From positions 1-19,100 of the forward strand of contig JAKPQT010000217.1 in assembly GCA_029555885.1 (NCBI GenBank): a stretch of DNA of 19,100 bases. The letters are read 5' to 3'. This DNA is from Chloroflexota bacterium. GTDB lineage: Bacteria > Chloroflexota > Anaerolineae > CG2-30-64-16. The position numbers were made by a program, and so were the translations under genes. The notes beneath the pieces were generated by a model. That model was given only the letters and a program-made list of their open reading frames with translations. It ran no database searches and was not told the origin of the DNA. Positions 1 through 7,141 of the stretch are shown one piece after another; the stretch's first letter is position 1, and every line of letters starts with the position of its first letter.

Positions 1-744
1 CTCGCCCACGATGAGCCCGTCGGCAATGTGTACGACGCGGCCGGCGCGCTGCGCCAGATCCTGATCGTGCGTCACCATGACAATCGTCTTGCCGCCTGCC
101 GCAGTCTCCTGAAAGAGACCGAACACGGTCTCAGCGGTCTGCGAATCGAGATTGCCGGTGGGCTCATCGGCCACGATGAGGGGCGGGTCATTCGCCAGCG
201 CGCGGGCAATCGCCACGCGCTGCTGCTCCCCGCCGGAAAGCGCGGTCGGCAACTTGTCGGCCTGCGCGGCCATGCCAACGCGCTCCAACAGCGCCAGGCC
301 GCGACGCCGGCGCTCGCGCACGGGATACGTATTGCAGAAGTCCATCGGCAGCATCACGTTCTCGATGGCGGTCAACATGGGTAGCAACTGGAAGAACTGG
401 AAGACCACACCGGCGCTCCGGCCGCGCCAGACCGCCATCTGTTCCTCGTTCAACTTGTGGACAGCCGTATCGCCCACCAGGACTTCGCCCGCGGTGGGCC
501 GATCGATGCCGGTGAGCAGGTTGAGCAGCGTGGACTTGCCGCTGCCCGACTTGCCCACGATCACGAGGAACTCACCCCGTTCCACAGCCAGGTCCACCCC
601 GCGCAGCGCCATAAACCGCCCCGCGGCCCCGTCGAACTGCTTGACCAAGCCGCGCAGCTCGATCAGGTGGGTGTTGCCGTGGCGATAGGTGTGTCCAGGC
701 CCGACAGGGCCCGGTCCAGGCTCAGGGAACCGGCGACCGCGCAC
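1..744 (-). CDS. ABC transporter ATP-binding protein, MacB/LolD type (3' end outside window)
   Basis: This is the ATPase subunit of an ABC transporter. The family partners with FtsX/MacB-type permeases to export lipoproteins, peptides or drugs at the cytoplasmic membrane. Reading leftward from a GTG at 744, 248 codons are visible and the stop lies off the edge. Motifs seen: Walker A GKSGSGKS at residues 64-71, Q-loop in FQFFQLLPM, signature LSGGE at 169-173, Walker B with catalytic Glu LIVADEP at 189-195, D-loop GNLDS, and switch His at about 226 (VTHD). No in-frame ATG precedes Walker A sensibly. I chose the GTG because GGAGG lies 8 nt upstream; this leaves an unusual Gly/Pro-rich N-terminal extension of about 27 residues. 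A start nearer residue 28 is possible. The permease, and so the substrate, is not visible. Confidence 0.9.
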   Translation of the reverse strand, partial: MRGRRFPEPGPGPVGPGHTYRHGNTHLIELRGLVKQFDGAAGRFMALRGVDLAVERGEFLVIVGKSGSGKSTLLNLLTGIDRPTAGEVLVGDTAVHKLNEEQMAVWRGRSAGVVFQFFQLLPMLTAIENVMLPMDFCNTYPVRERRRRGLALLERVGMAAQADKLPTALSGGEQQRVAIARALANDPPLIVADEPTGNLDSQTAETVFGLFQETAAGGKTIVMVTHDQDLAQRAGRVVHIADGLIVGE

Positions 745-795
745 GCGAAGAACCTCCGGCAGAAGAAGTGTTGCACCGACGCTCAGAACCGCCGC

Positions 796-804
796 ATTAT
801 ACCA
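796..804 (-). promoter_or_regulatory. Extended -10 promoter for the ABC ATPase gene
   Basis: The leftward strand reads TGGTATAAT, a consensus -10 with the extended TGn element and no good -35. It would start RNA near 789 and give a leader of about 45 nt before the GTG at 744. A similar TGG-TATACT element lies 40 bp away facing the other way. Confidence 0.5.
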
Positions 805-839
805 CGAGACCCGCGGCTCTTTCGCAGCGCCATGGCCGG

Positions 840-848
840 TGGTATACT
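840..848 (+). promoter_or_regulatory. Extended -10 promoter for the URO-D-family gene
   Basis: TGGTATACT is an extended -10, with a weak -35 (TTCGCA, 821-826, 16 bp spacer). RNA would start near 855, just ahead of the AGGAGG at 858-863, so the leader would be very short. Confidence 0.45.
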
Positions 849-871
849 GGCGCGCCAGGAGGAACAGCCCG

Positions 872-1945
872 ATGACCGCACGCCAACAGATCCTCGATTG
901 CCTGGCGGGCTTGCCGCCCGCTGCACCCATCTTCCTGCCCGATCTCGCGCTCTGGCACCGCTGGCACGCTGCCCGCGGCACGCTGCCAACCGAAGCCGGC
1001 AAGACCCTGCCCGATGCCGCGCGGGCGATCGGCGCGGCCGTCTGGTCGGTGGTCAAGCCCTGGGAAGCCAGCACGCCGGGCGTGGACACCACCATCACCG
1101 AGACCGCCGGCGAGCGGGTCATTCATCATCGGACAGACAGGGGCGATCTCACCGCCCGCTGGCAGCTTGGGCCGGACGGCGATTGGTGGCAGGTGGAGTA
1201 TCCCGTCAAGACGGCAGAGGACCTGCCCGCCGTGCAGCGCCTGATCGAAGCTCGCCGGTACGAGCTCCAGCCTGACGCGCTCGCCGCCGCGCGGGAGGCC
1301 GTAGGCGATGATGGCGTGGTTGCGCTGGAGCTGCCGATGCGGCCCTATTCGGATGTGCTGCACACGGTGCTCGGCTGGGGTGAGGGATTGGCACTGCTCC
1401 TGGGCGAAGGCCGTCCGGTCATCGAGGTGATGCTGACCGTGTTGGAAGAACGCCTGGCCGCGCTGACGGCTGAGATTGCCGCGCTGCCCGGCGACCTGCT
1501 GCTCGGCCCGGACAATCTGGATGGGCAGTACATCTCGCCGCGCGCTTTCCGGCAATACCTGGACGCCAGCTACCGACGCACTGCGGAGATTGCGCAGGCC
1601 CACGGCAAGCCCTTCGTCGTCCATATGGGCGGCCCGGCGCGGCGGCTGCTGCCCCTGCTGGCCCAGGCCGGCATCAGCGGCGTGGAGGGCATCGCCGGCC
1701 CGCCGCAGGGCGATGCGACGTTGAGCGAGGCGCGCGAGGCTGCGGGGGCGGGCCTGACTCTGTGGGGTGGCATCCCGCAGGATTACCTCCTTGCTGAACG
1801 CACCGAGGCGGAATTCGAGGCCGCCGTGCAGGAGGCGGTGGAGCAGGCGCGCGGCGCGGGCAGCGTGCTCCTCGGCGTGGCAGACCGGGTGCCGGTCGAT
1901 GCTGAATGGTCACGTCTCAAACGCCTGAGTGCGCTGATCTCTTGA
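872..1945 (+). CDS. Uroporphyrinogen decarboxylase (URO-D) family protein
   Basis: This 357-residue protein has the URO-D fold. The family covers haem-pathway HemE and cobalamin/methyl-transfer proteins such as MtaA and CmuA-like enzymes. The C-terminal half carries the recognisable pattern: [16 protein letters not shown] at 212-227, [18 protein letters not shown] near 246-263, then GDATLSEAR and [13 protein letters not shown] near 280-307, ending [10 protein letters not shown]. The N-terminal half is more diverged, and I do not see the Arg-rich substrate loop typical of true HemE. I therefore read it as a paralogue of unknown substrate, not as haem biosynthesis. The ATG at 872 is preceded by AGGAGG with a 9-nt gap. 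The frame stays open upstream, but the divergent promoters make longer starts unlikely. The stop codon TGA lies inside the next gene's -35 box. Confidence 0.8.
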   Translation: MTARQQILDCLAGLPPAAPIFLPDLALWHRWHAARGTLPTEAGKTLPDAARAIGAAVWSVVKPWEASTPGVDTTITETAGERVIHHRTDRGDLTARWQLGPDGDWWQVEYPVKTAEDLPAVQRLIEARRYELQPDALAAAREAVGDDGVVALELPMRPYSDVLHTVLGWGEGLALLLGEGRPVIEVMLTVLEERLAALTAEIAALPGDLLLGPDNLDGQYISPRAFRQYLDASYRRTAEIAQAHGKPFVVHMGGPARRLLPLLAQAGISGVEGIAGPPQGDATLSEAREAAGAGLTLWGGIPQDYLLAERTEAEFEAAVQEAVEQARGAGSVLLGVADRVPVDAEWSRLKRLSALIS

Positions 1946-1970
1946 CACCCTTTTCGTTGCAGGTTAAACT
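1942..1970 (+). promoter_or_regulatory. Sigma70-type promoter for the following unknown gene and dgt
   Basis: TTGACA at 1942-1947, a 17-bp spacer and TAAACT at 1965-1970. The -35 box contains the stop codon of the upstream gene. RNA would start near 1977, which favours the start at 2003 over the ATG at 1979 for the next gene. Confidence 0.55.
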
Positions 1971-2002
1971 CAAGGCCAATGACCTTGAGGAATACACGAA
2001 CC

Positions 2003-2431
2003 ATGTCACTGTCTGATAACTGCACCTGTCCGCGCGCCGAAGTCATCAACGACCTCATCGCTGAGGACCTGCTCGAATTGCAGGCCGGCGAGCGGCTGTG
2101 GAAGCTATACTGTTTTCGCGAAGCGGGCCACGCGACCGGCCTGCGCCATCGCATCTATACGAAGTGCAAGGCGGACGGCCGCCTGGCGCTCATTACCTTT
2201 GCGGTGCACAACCCGTCGCCTGACCCGCAGGGCGAGCACAACGGCGCACCGCCGGAGCCGCCGCCCGTGCGCTCCGGCATCGCGCGCGTCGCGGACCTCT
2301 CTGCCGCCGACCTCGATCGGCTGATCGCGGCCATGCGCCAGCAGATGACCTCGGATGCGTGCGAGGAGCTGGACCTGAGCGACTGCACGACGCTGGACAC
2401 GCAGCTCGCCCGCCTGGCTGAGCAGTCTTGA
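2003..2431 (+). CDS. Conserved-looking protein of unknown function
   Basis: I do not recognise this 142-residue protein. It starts MSLSDNCTCPRAEVINDLI and has an N-terminal acidic helical stretch, a basic middle (HATGLRHRIYTKCKADGR, about residues 45-62), a Pro-rich linker, and a C-terminal helical part (LSAADLDRLIAAMRQQM). Six Cys residues are present but only CTC at the N terminus is close-paired, so I do not call a zinc finger. I see no signal peptide or membrane segment. The start at 2003 has a GAGGA element about 11 nt upstream; the in-frame ATG at 1979 would be almost leaderless from the predicted promoter. The gene ends 28 nt before dgt and is probably co-transcribed with it. Codon use looks like its neighbours, so I think it is a real gene. 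Confidence 0.7.
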   Translation: MSLSDNCTCPRAEVINDLIAEDLLELQAGERLWKLYCFREAGHATGLRHRIYTKCKADGRLALITFAVHNPSPDPQGEHNGAPPEPPPVRSGIARVADLSAADLDRLIAAMRQQMTSDACEELDLSDCTTLDTQLARLAEQS

Positions 2432-2459
2432 CAGGTTCGCTCTATACCAGGAGGCAGCC

Positions 2460-3620
2460 ATGTTCCTGACGCGGGATGAGATCGAGGCCCGTGAACGGGC
2501 CGCCCTCGCGGCCTACGCCATGCCCAGCGGCGACAGCCGGGGGCGTGTGCATGGCGAGGAAGAACACGCCTATCGGACTGCCTTCCAGCGCGACCGTGAC
2601 CGCGTCATCCACACCACTGCCTTCCGCCGCCTGGAGTACAAGACGCAGGTCTTCGTGTACCATGAGGGCGACCACTACCGCAACCGCCTCACGCACACCA
2701 TCGAGGTTTCACAGATTGGCCGGAGCCTGGCGCGCGCGCTCGGCGCAAACGAGGACCTGACCGAGGCCATCTGCCTGGCGCACGACCTGGGGCACCCCGC
2801 GTTCGGGCATACGGGCGAGGTGACGCTCAATCAACTGATGAGCGGACACGGCGGGTTCGACCATCAGCGCCAGACCATGCGCATCGTCACGCAACTGGAA
2901 GATCGCTATCCTGACTTTGCGGGGCTGAACCTGACGTATGAGGTGCGCGAGGGGTTGGTCAAGCACGATACGGATTATGACGTTACCGATGCCGCAGGCT
3001 ATGAGCCGGAAATGGCAGGCACGCTGGAATGCCAGCTCAGCAACCTGGCAGATGAGATAGCCTACAATACCGCGGACCTGGACGACGGTCTGCGGAGCGC
3101 CCTGCTGGATGTCTACGAGGTACGCGATCTGGCGCTGTGGCAGACGGTCATGGCCTCGCTCCGGGAGAAGCTCGACTGCCGCCTCGATGACCGGCTGCGC
3201 GCGCGCATCATCCGGCGGCTCATCGGTATCGAAATCACCGATGCCATCACCGCGACCGCGGCCCGGCTGGACGAACGGGGCATCGCCAGCGTCGCGGCGG
3301 TCCGTGACGCTGGTGAAAATCTGGCCGGCTTCTCGCCTGAGTTCTACGCCATGAATCGGGAGCTCAAGGCGTTTCTGCTGGCGAACTTCTACCGCCACCC
3401 GCGCGTCATCCGCATGGCCTACAAGGCCAACCGGCTGCTCACTGCACTGTTCAACGCTTATGTGGAGGAACCGCGGCAGCTCCCGCGCGACGTGCAGGCG
3501 CGCATGACGCGCGGCCCTGACCTGCCGGAGCGGGTCATCTGCGACTATATTGCGGGCATGACTGACCGCTATGCGATCAAGGAGCACCAGCGGCTGTTCG
3601 ACCCAGAGGAACGGGCCTAA
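2460..3620 (+). CDS. dgt: dGTP triphosphohydrolase-like HD-domain dNTPase
   Basis: This 386-residue cytoplasmic protein belongs to the HD superfamily that hydrolyses dNTPs to nucleoside and triphosphate and so affects dNTP pools and replication fidelity. The metal ligands are visible in order: His79 in RNRLTHTIEV, His108-Asp109 in AICLAHDLGHPAFGHTGE, and Asp198 in LSNLADEIAYN. The segment before the HD core (FRRLEYKTQVF) is also typical of dGTPase-like proteins. Length fits the shorter type-2 dGTPase-like group rather than the about 500-residue E. coli Dgt, so the nucleotide preference is uncertain. The ATG at 2460 has AGGAGG 5 nt upstream. The gene follows the unknown gene by 28 nt and is closed by a strong hairpin shared with the facing operon. 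Confidence 0.92.
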   Translation: MFLTRDEIEARERAALAAYAMPSGDSRGRVHGEEEHAYRTAFQRDRDRVIHTTAFRRLEYKTQVFVYHEGDHYRNRLTHTIEVSQIGRSLARALGANEDLTEAICLAHDLGHPAFGHTGEVTLNQLMSGHGGFDHQRQTMRIVTQLEDRYPDFAGLNLTYEVREGLVKHDTDYDVTDAAGYEPEMAGTLECQLSNLADEIAYNTADLDDGLRSALLDVYEVRDLALWQTVMASLREKLDCRLDDRLRARIIRRLIGIEITDAITATAARLDERGIASVAAVRDAGENLAGFSPEFYAMNRELKAFLLANFYRHPRVIRMAYKANRLLTALFNAYVEEPRQLPRDVQARMTRGPDLPERVICDYIAGMTDRYAIKEHQRLFDPEERA

Positions 3621-3637
3621 ACGCTGCGGCTATCAAT

Positions 3638-3668
3638 CAGGATGGGCGAGGTTATCTCGCCCATCCTG
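3638..3668. terminator. Bidirectional hairpin between dgt and the facing operon
   Basis: A perfect 13-bp stem (CAGGATGGGCGAG at 3638-3650, complement at 3656-3668) closes a 5-nt loop. It lies 17 nt after the dgt stop and 9 nt beyond the stop of the facing gene. There is no T-run on either side, so it may be a factor-assisted terminator or an RNA 3'-end stabiliser, not a classical intrinsic terminator. Confidence 0.6.
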
Positions 3669-3677
3669 CTATCTACT

Positions 3678-5057
3678 CTATGACTTCCGGAAGACCTGCA
3701 TCCGCACCTGCAGGTCGGCAAAGATGGCCCGGTTGGCCTCCTGCTCCGCGTACTCCACCCGCTCGACGTGGCCGCGCAGGAGCAGGTCATGGCTCTCCAG
3801 CTCGAACTCGGTGCCCTGGCGCACCGGCACAGCCTCGTGCTCGCTGACGTGCTGCGCGCGCGTGGCCGTGTCGCGATACGCCGGCTCGCTCATCAGCACC
3901 TTGACGCGCGTGTCGGGGTCGCTGGAATCCCACAGCCACACTTGCAGCGCGACCGCCTGATCCCGGTTGCGGCCCACCGGCTCGTTGAGTTGCAGGCCGC
4001 ACTGGCCCACCAAGCCGTCGATGGGGTCGTTGATATCGAACGCTTCATCGTAATCCGGTTCGCCCATCTGATAGACCGCGACGAAATCCCCGAGGCTGGC
4101 CCCCAGGGCCCCACGACGGCCCGCCGGCACCGGTCGGGACCCTTCAGGGGCAGGCTCCACTGGGGGCCGCGGGGCAACAGGACGCGCCTCTTCACGCGGG
4201 GCCATGAAGGGCGGCAGGTCGGCCTCCTCGACAACCTCTTCTGCGAAGTCCGTGCCCAGGCGATCCTCGTAGGAGATCCGCGGCGGCGCGGCCGGTGAAC
4301 TCACCTCGCGCCAGGTGGAATCAGCCGTGTCGCTCCAGCGGTCCTTCTCTCGGGCTGCGACCTCCGCAGCGGTCTGCTCCGCCAGGCTGCTCTCAAACTC
4401 ATCGCGCGGTCCCCTGCTGGAGCCGTAGTCGTACTCCCCGCGCTCCAGCGGCGCAGGCTTGCGCCCCAGGATCGAGCGTGCCAGTCCGCCCACATCCGGG
4501 GGTTCGGTGCCCTGCTGTGCCGAGCGCCAACGCATGAACAGGTAAATGAAGAAGCCGACCGCGGCGAGCACTAACACGATCCAGAGGAAGGCCGTGCATA
4601 TGCGCATGAGCGACAGCCCGGCCGTGCCGTCACCGCCCGGCACAGGCGTCGGCTGGACCGGCTCGGCCGTCGGTAGCGGCCCTGCACCGCTGACCCCCGC
4701 CTCACCCAGGCTGACGCTCAACGCTGACGCCAGCAGTTGCACGTTGGCCGCCCGCGCAGCATCCGTGGCCGCCAGAAATTCCTGGGTGTTGCCCAGCGCC
4801 ACCGCGAGTTCATCCGCCGGCCAGCCGGCCAGCCGATCCTGCGCCAGTTGCAGGTTGCCGTTGGCGGCATAGGATTCGGCCACCATCGTCAGGTACTGGT
4901 TTTGCAGGCGCGGGGCCAGGTCCTGGGGCAGCGCATTCTTCCACTCCACCGGCCATAGCCACCAGCCGATGATCAGCCAGCCCAACAGCAAACCGGCGAC
5001 GAAAGTAATGAGGGGCCAAAAATACCACGGACGAGTGCGACCGGTATCACGATTCAT
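3678..5057 (-). CDS. Two-helix membrane protein with large cytoplasmic C-terminal region, unknown function
   Basis: A 459-residue protein. TM1 lies at about residues 11-35 and TM2 at about 150-175. The segment between them (about 36-149) is outside or inside depending on topology; positive residues before TM1 and the MRWR after TM2 suggest both ends are cytoplasmic. The inter-helix segment has a helical stretch (QNQYLTMVAESYAANGNLQ...) that I associate with an uncharacterised Chloroflexota family, then a Pro-rich linker. After TM2 comes an acidic, Pro-rich, disordered region. The last 140 or so residues (from LGASLGDFVAVYQMG) look like a compact beta-rich domain. The ATG at 5057 is preceded by AAGGAGGTGA, which starts within the peptidase stop codon. 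It is the last gene of the dprA operon. Function is unknown; a scaffold or assembly role is only a guess. Confidence 0.8.
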   Translation of the reverse strand: MNRDTGRTRPWYFWPLITFVAGLLLGWLIIGWWLWPVEWKNALPQDLAPRLQNQYLTMVAESYAANGNLQLAQDRLAGWPADELAVALGNTQEFLAATDAARAANVQLLASALSVSLGEAGVSGAGPLPTAEPVQPTPVPGGDGTAGLSLMRICTAFLWIVLVLAAVGFFIYLFMRWRSAQQGTEPPDVGGLARSILGRKPAPLERGEYDYGSSRGPRDEFESSLAEQTAAEVAAREKDRWSDTADSTWREVSSPAAPPRISYEDRLGTDFAEEVVEEADLPPFMAPREEARPVAPRPPVEPAPEGSRPVPAGRRGALGASLGDFVAVYQMGEPDYDEAFDINDPIDGLVGQCGLQLNEPVGRNRDQAVALQVWLWDSSDPDTRVKVLMSEPAYRDTATRAQHVSEHEAVPVRQGTEFELESHDLLLRGHVERVEYAEQEANRAIFADLQVRMQVFRKS

Positions 5058-5070
5058 CGTTGTCACCTCC

Positions 5071-6177
5071 TTAGATGAGCGGCTCCTTCGACGCACGGCT
5101 CAGCACTTCCACGCCGTTTTCCGTGATCAAGACCATATCTTCGATGCGCACACCGCCCCAGTCGGGCAGGTAGATGCCGGGCTCAACTGTCACGACGTGG
5201 CCGGGAACCATCACGTCCGTCGACAGGCGACTCAGTCGCGGCAACTCATGGATGAACAGGCCGACGCCATGACCGAGGCCATGGCCGAAATATTCGCCGA
5301 ATCCCGCCGCGGCAATCACATCACGGGCGGCCGCATCTCCGTCCGGCCCCGACACGCCGGGCCGCAGCATCGTCTCGGCGGCGAGCTGCGCCTGCAACAC
5401 CGTGTTGTACACGGTCCAGAACTTGTCCGGGTCGTTCGGCTGGCCGAAGCAGACGGTGCGGGTCAGGTCCGAGCAGTAGCCGTCCACCTTCGCGCCCATG
5501 TCAATCACAATGGGTTCGCCCGCCACAAGCGGCGCATCGCTGGCGCGCGCGTGGGGCCGCGCCCCGTTCAACCCGCATGCCACTATTATATCAAAAGCTG
5601 GGGCTTCTGCGCCATGTGCGCGCATGTAGCTTTCGATGCTCCAGGCCAGCTCGCGCTCGGTCATGCCCGGCCGCGCCTGCGCCAGCGCCGCGGGCAGCGC
5701 TTCGTCGCCCAGCGCAATGGCACGGCGAATCGCCGCCAGTTCTGCCGCATCCTTGCGGCTGCGCAACTCCATCACCAGCCCTTTCGTGGGCACCCACTCG
5801 ATGTCCGGCGCGGCTGCGGTGAGGGTCTGGTAATCGTCATATGTCAGGTGATCCGCCTCGAACGCCAGCCGGCGTGCGCCAGCCGCGGCCAGCATCTCCG
5901 GCAGCGCAGCTGCGAAGGTCGTCGTCACCTTGACCAGTTCGTAGCCGGGGCTTTGCAGCCGCACCTGCTCCCAGTAGCGGAAGTCGGTGGCGAGCAGCGG
6001 GGCGCGCATCTCGCCTGCACCGCCAGCCGCGGAAATCAGCAGCCAGCCTGCCGAGCCGGTGAACCCGCTCAGGTATGCGCGATTCTCCGGCTGGCTGACC
6101 AGCAGGGCATCCGCCCCGGTCGCGGCCAGAGCTGTGCGCAGTCCCGTCAGACGATTGAGCATGGCAGAATCTTGCAT
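5071..6177 (-). CDS. M24-family Xaa-Pro peptidase (aminopeptidase P/prolidase)
   Basis: This 368-residue two-domain 'pita-bread' metallopeptidase removes residues N-terminal to proline in peptides in the cytoplasm. The N-terminal creatinase-like domain (about 1-130) is followed by the M24 catalytic domain with all five dinuclear metal ligands: Asp226 (VIDMGAK), Asp237 (CSDLTRT), His303 (GLGHGVGLFIHELP), Glu332 (VEPGIYLP) and Glu346 (GGVRIEDMV). His310 fits the catalytic His. Length fits short PepP/PepQ enzymes, and I cannot separate aminopeptidase P from dipeptidase activity. The ATG at 6177 has AAGGAG just upstream, overlapping the stop of the Xer gene (7-nt gap). A second ATG five codons in is possible but badly placed for that site. 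Confidence 0.92.
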   Translation of the reverse strand: MQDSAMLNRLTGLRTALAATGADALLVSQPENRAYLSGFTGSAGWLLISAAGGAGEMRAPLLATDFRYWEQVRLQSPGYELVKVTTTFAAALPEMLAAAGARRLAFEADHLTYDDYQTLTAAAPDIEWVPTKGLVMELRSRKDAAELAAIRRAIALGDEALPAALAQARPGMTERELAWSIESYMRAHGAEAPAFDIIVACGLNGARPHARASDAPLVAGEPIVIDMGAKVDGYCSDLTRTVCFGQPNDPDKFWTVYNTVLQAQLAAETMLRPGVSGPDGDAAARDVIAAAGFGEYFGHGLGHGVGLFIHELPRLSRLSTDVMVPGHVVTVEPGIYLPDWGGVRIEDMVLITENGVEVLSRASKEPLI

Positions 6178-6184
6178 TCTCTCC

Positions 6185-7129
6185 TTATCCCTTCCTGGCG
6201 CGCGGGTGCGCGTGGAGCACCGTGTCGCGCAGTTGCGACTGGCTGACCTGGGTGTAAATCTGCGTCGTGCTGGCTCGCTCGTGACCCAGCAACTCCTGGA
6301 CTGAGCGCAAGTCCGCCCCGCCATCGAGTAAGTGGGTCGCAAAGCTGTGGCGCAGCATATGCGGCGTCACCCGGTGCGTGATGCCTGCGGCCTTCGCGTA
6401 GTTGCCCAACATGCGCGTGAACATGCTGATCGACAGGCGCTGGCCGAAGCGATTGAGGAACAAAGCGGTGGGCCGCAGGCTCACCCAGGCGCCGTCCCTG
6501 CCTGCACGCCCGCCATACCGCGCGGCTTCAGCCAACAACTGCGGCCTCGCATCTTCGAGATAGATGCGCAGCGCGACCACAGCCGGCACACCCATCAGCG
6601 CAATCCGCTCTTTCGCGCCCTTGCCCGTCACGCGCACCTGCGCCTGGGCCAGGTCCACGTCACCGATGTCCAGGCCGAGCAGCTCGCTGACGCGCAGGCC
6701 GCCCGCATACAGCAGCTCGAGCATGGCCCGATCCCGCTGGCCTTGCGGCGTGCCCGCATCCGGCGCAGCCAACAGCGCGTCCACTTCCTCCCGGCTCAAC
6801 GGTCGCGGGAGACGCTGGGGCAGCTTGGGCGCAGAGATGGCCTCGACTGGATTGACCGGCACCTGTTCCTGGCGCTTCAGGTAATGGTAGAACGAGCGCA
6901 GCTCCGACACGCGGCGCACGACGCTGGCCTTGACATACCCTTGCGCGTGGAGCGCTGCCAGCCAGCTCCGCAGCAGCGCGGGCGTCACCTGCTCCCACGT
7001 CGCAACGCCCTTCGCCTGCGCAAAGGCCATGAACTGGCTGATCTCCCGGCGATAGTTCGCCACCGTGTGCGGCGAGGCGTTCCGCTCCGCGGTCAGGTAT
7101 TTGATGAAGGCGTCCAGCGCAGCCTGCAT
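6185..7129 (-). CDS. xerC: XerC/XerD-family tyrosine recombinase
   Basis: A 314-residue site-specific tyrosine recombinase, likely acting at dif to resolve chromosome dimers with a partner recombinase. The N-terminal SAM-like core-binding domain (about 1-100) precedes the catalytic domain. The catalytic set is complete: Arg146 (GGLRVSE), Lys173 (GKGAKER), His257 and Arg260 (HMLRH), His283 (LLGHERASTT) and Tyr292 (QIYT). Length and the absence of phage-type extensions fit a housekeeping Xer protein. XerC versus XerD cannot be decided from sequence alone; the topA neighbourhood favours XerC. The start lies 12 nt after the topA stop with only a weak Shine-Dalgarno, so translational coupling to topA is likely. 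Between residues 200 and 222 an Ala/Gly/Arg-rich stretch looks longer than usual. Confidence 0.93.
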   Translation of the reverse strand: MQAALDAFIKYLTAERNASPHTVANYRREISQFMAFAQAKGVATWEQVTPALLRSWLAALHAQGYVKASVVRRVSELRSFYHYLKRQEQVPVNPVEAISAPKLPQRLPRPLSREEVDALLAAPDAGTPQGQRDRAMLELLYAGGLRVSELLGLDIGDVDLAQAQVRVTGKGAKERIALMGVPAVVALRIYLEDARPQLLAEAARYGGRAGRDGAWVSLRPTALFLNRFGQRLSISMFTRMLGNYAKAAGITHRVTPHMLRHSFATHLLDGGADLRSVQELLGHERASTTQIYTQVSQSQLRDTVLHAHPRARKG

Positions 7130-7141
7130 GGGCTCTACCGG

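Noticed and set aside
797..1624. Long open frame antisense to the URO-D-family gene
   Set aside because: It mirrors the real gene's codon pattern in GC-rich DNA, has no ribosome site, and its translation shows no family pattern.
4969..6246. 425-codon open frame antisense to the M24 peptidase
   Set aside because: The peptidase on the other strand has all five metal ligands and a clear ribosome site; the antisense frame has neither.
6185..7129. Xer gene as a phage or integron integrase
   Set aside because: Length, motifs and position inside a housekeeping operon fit a chromosomal Xer; there are no cassettes, attC sites or phage genes nearby.
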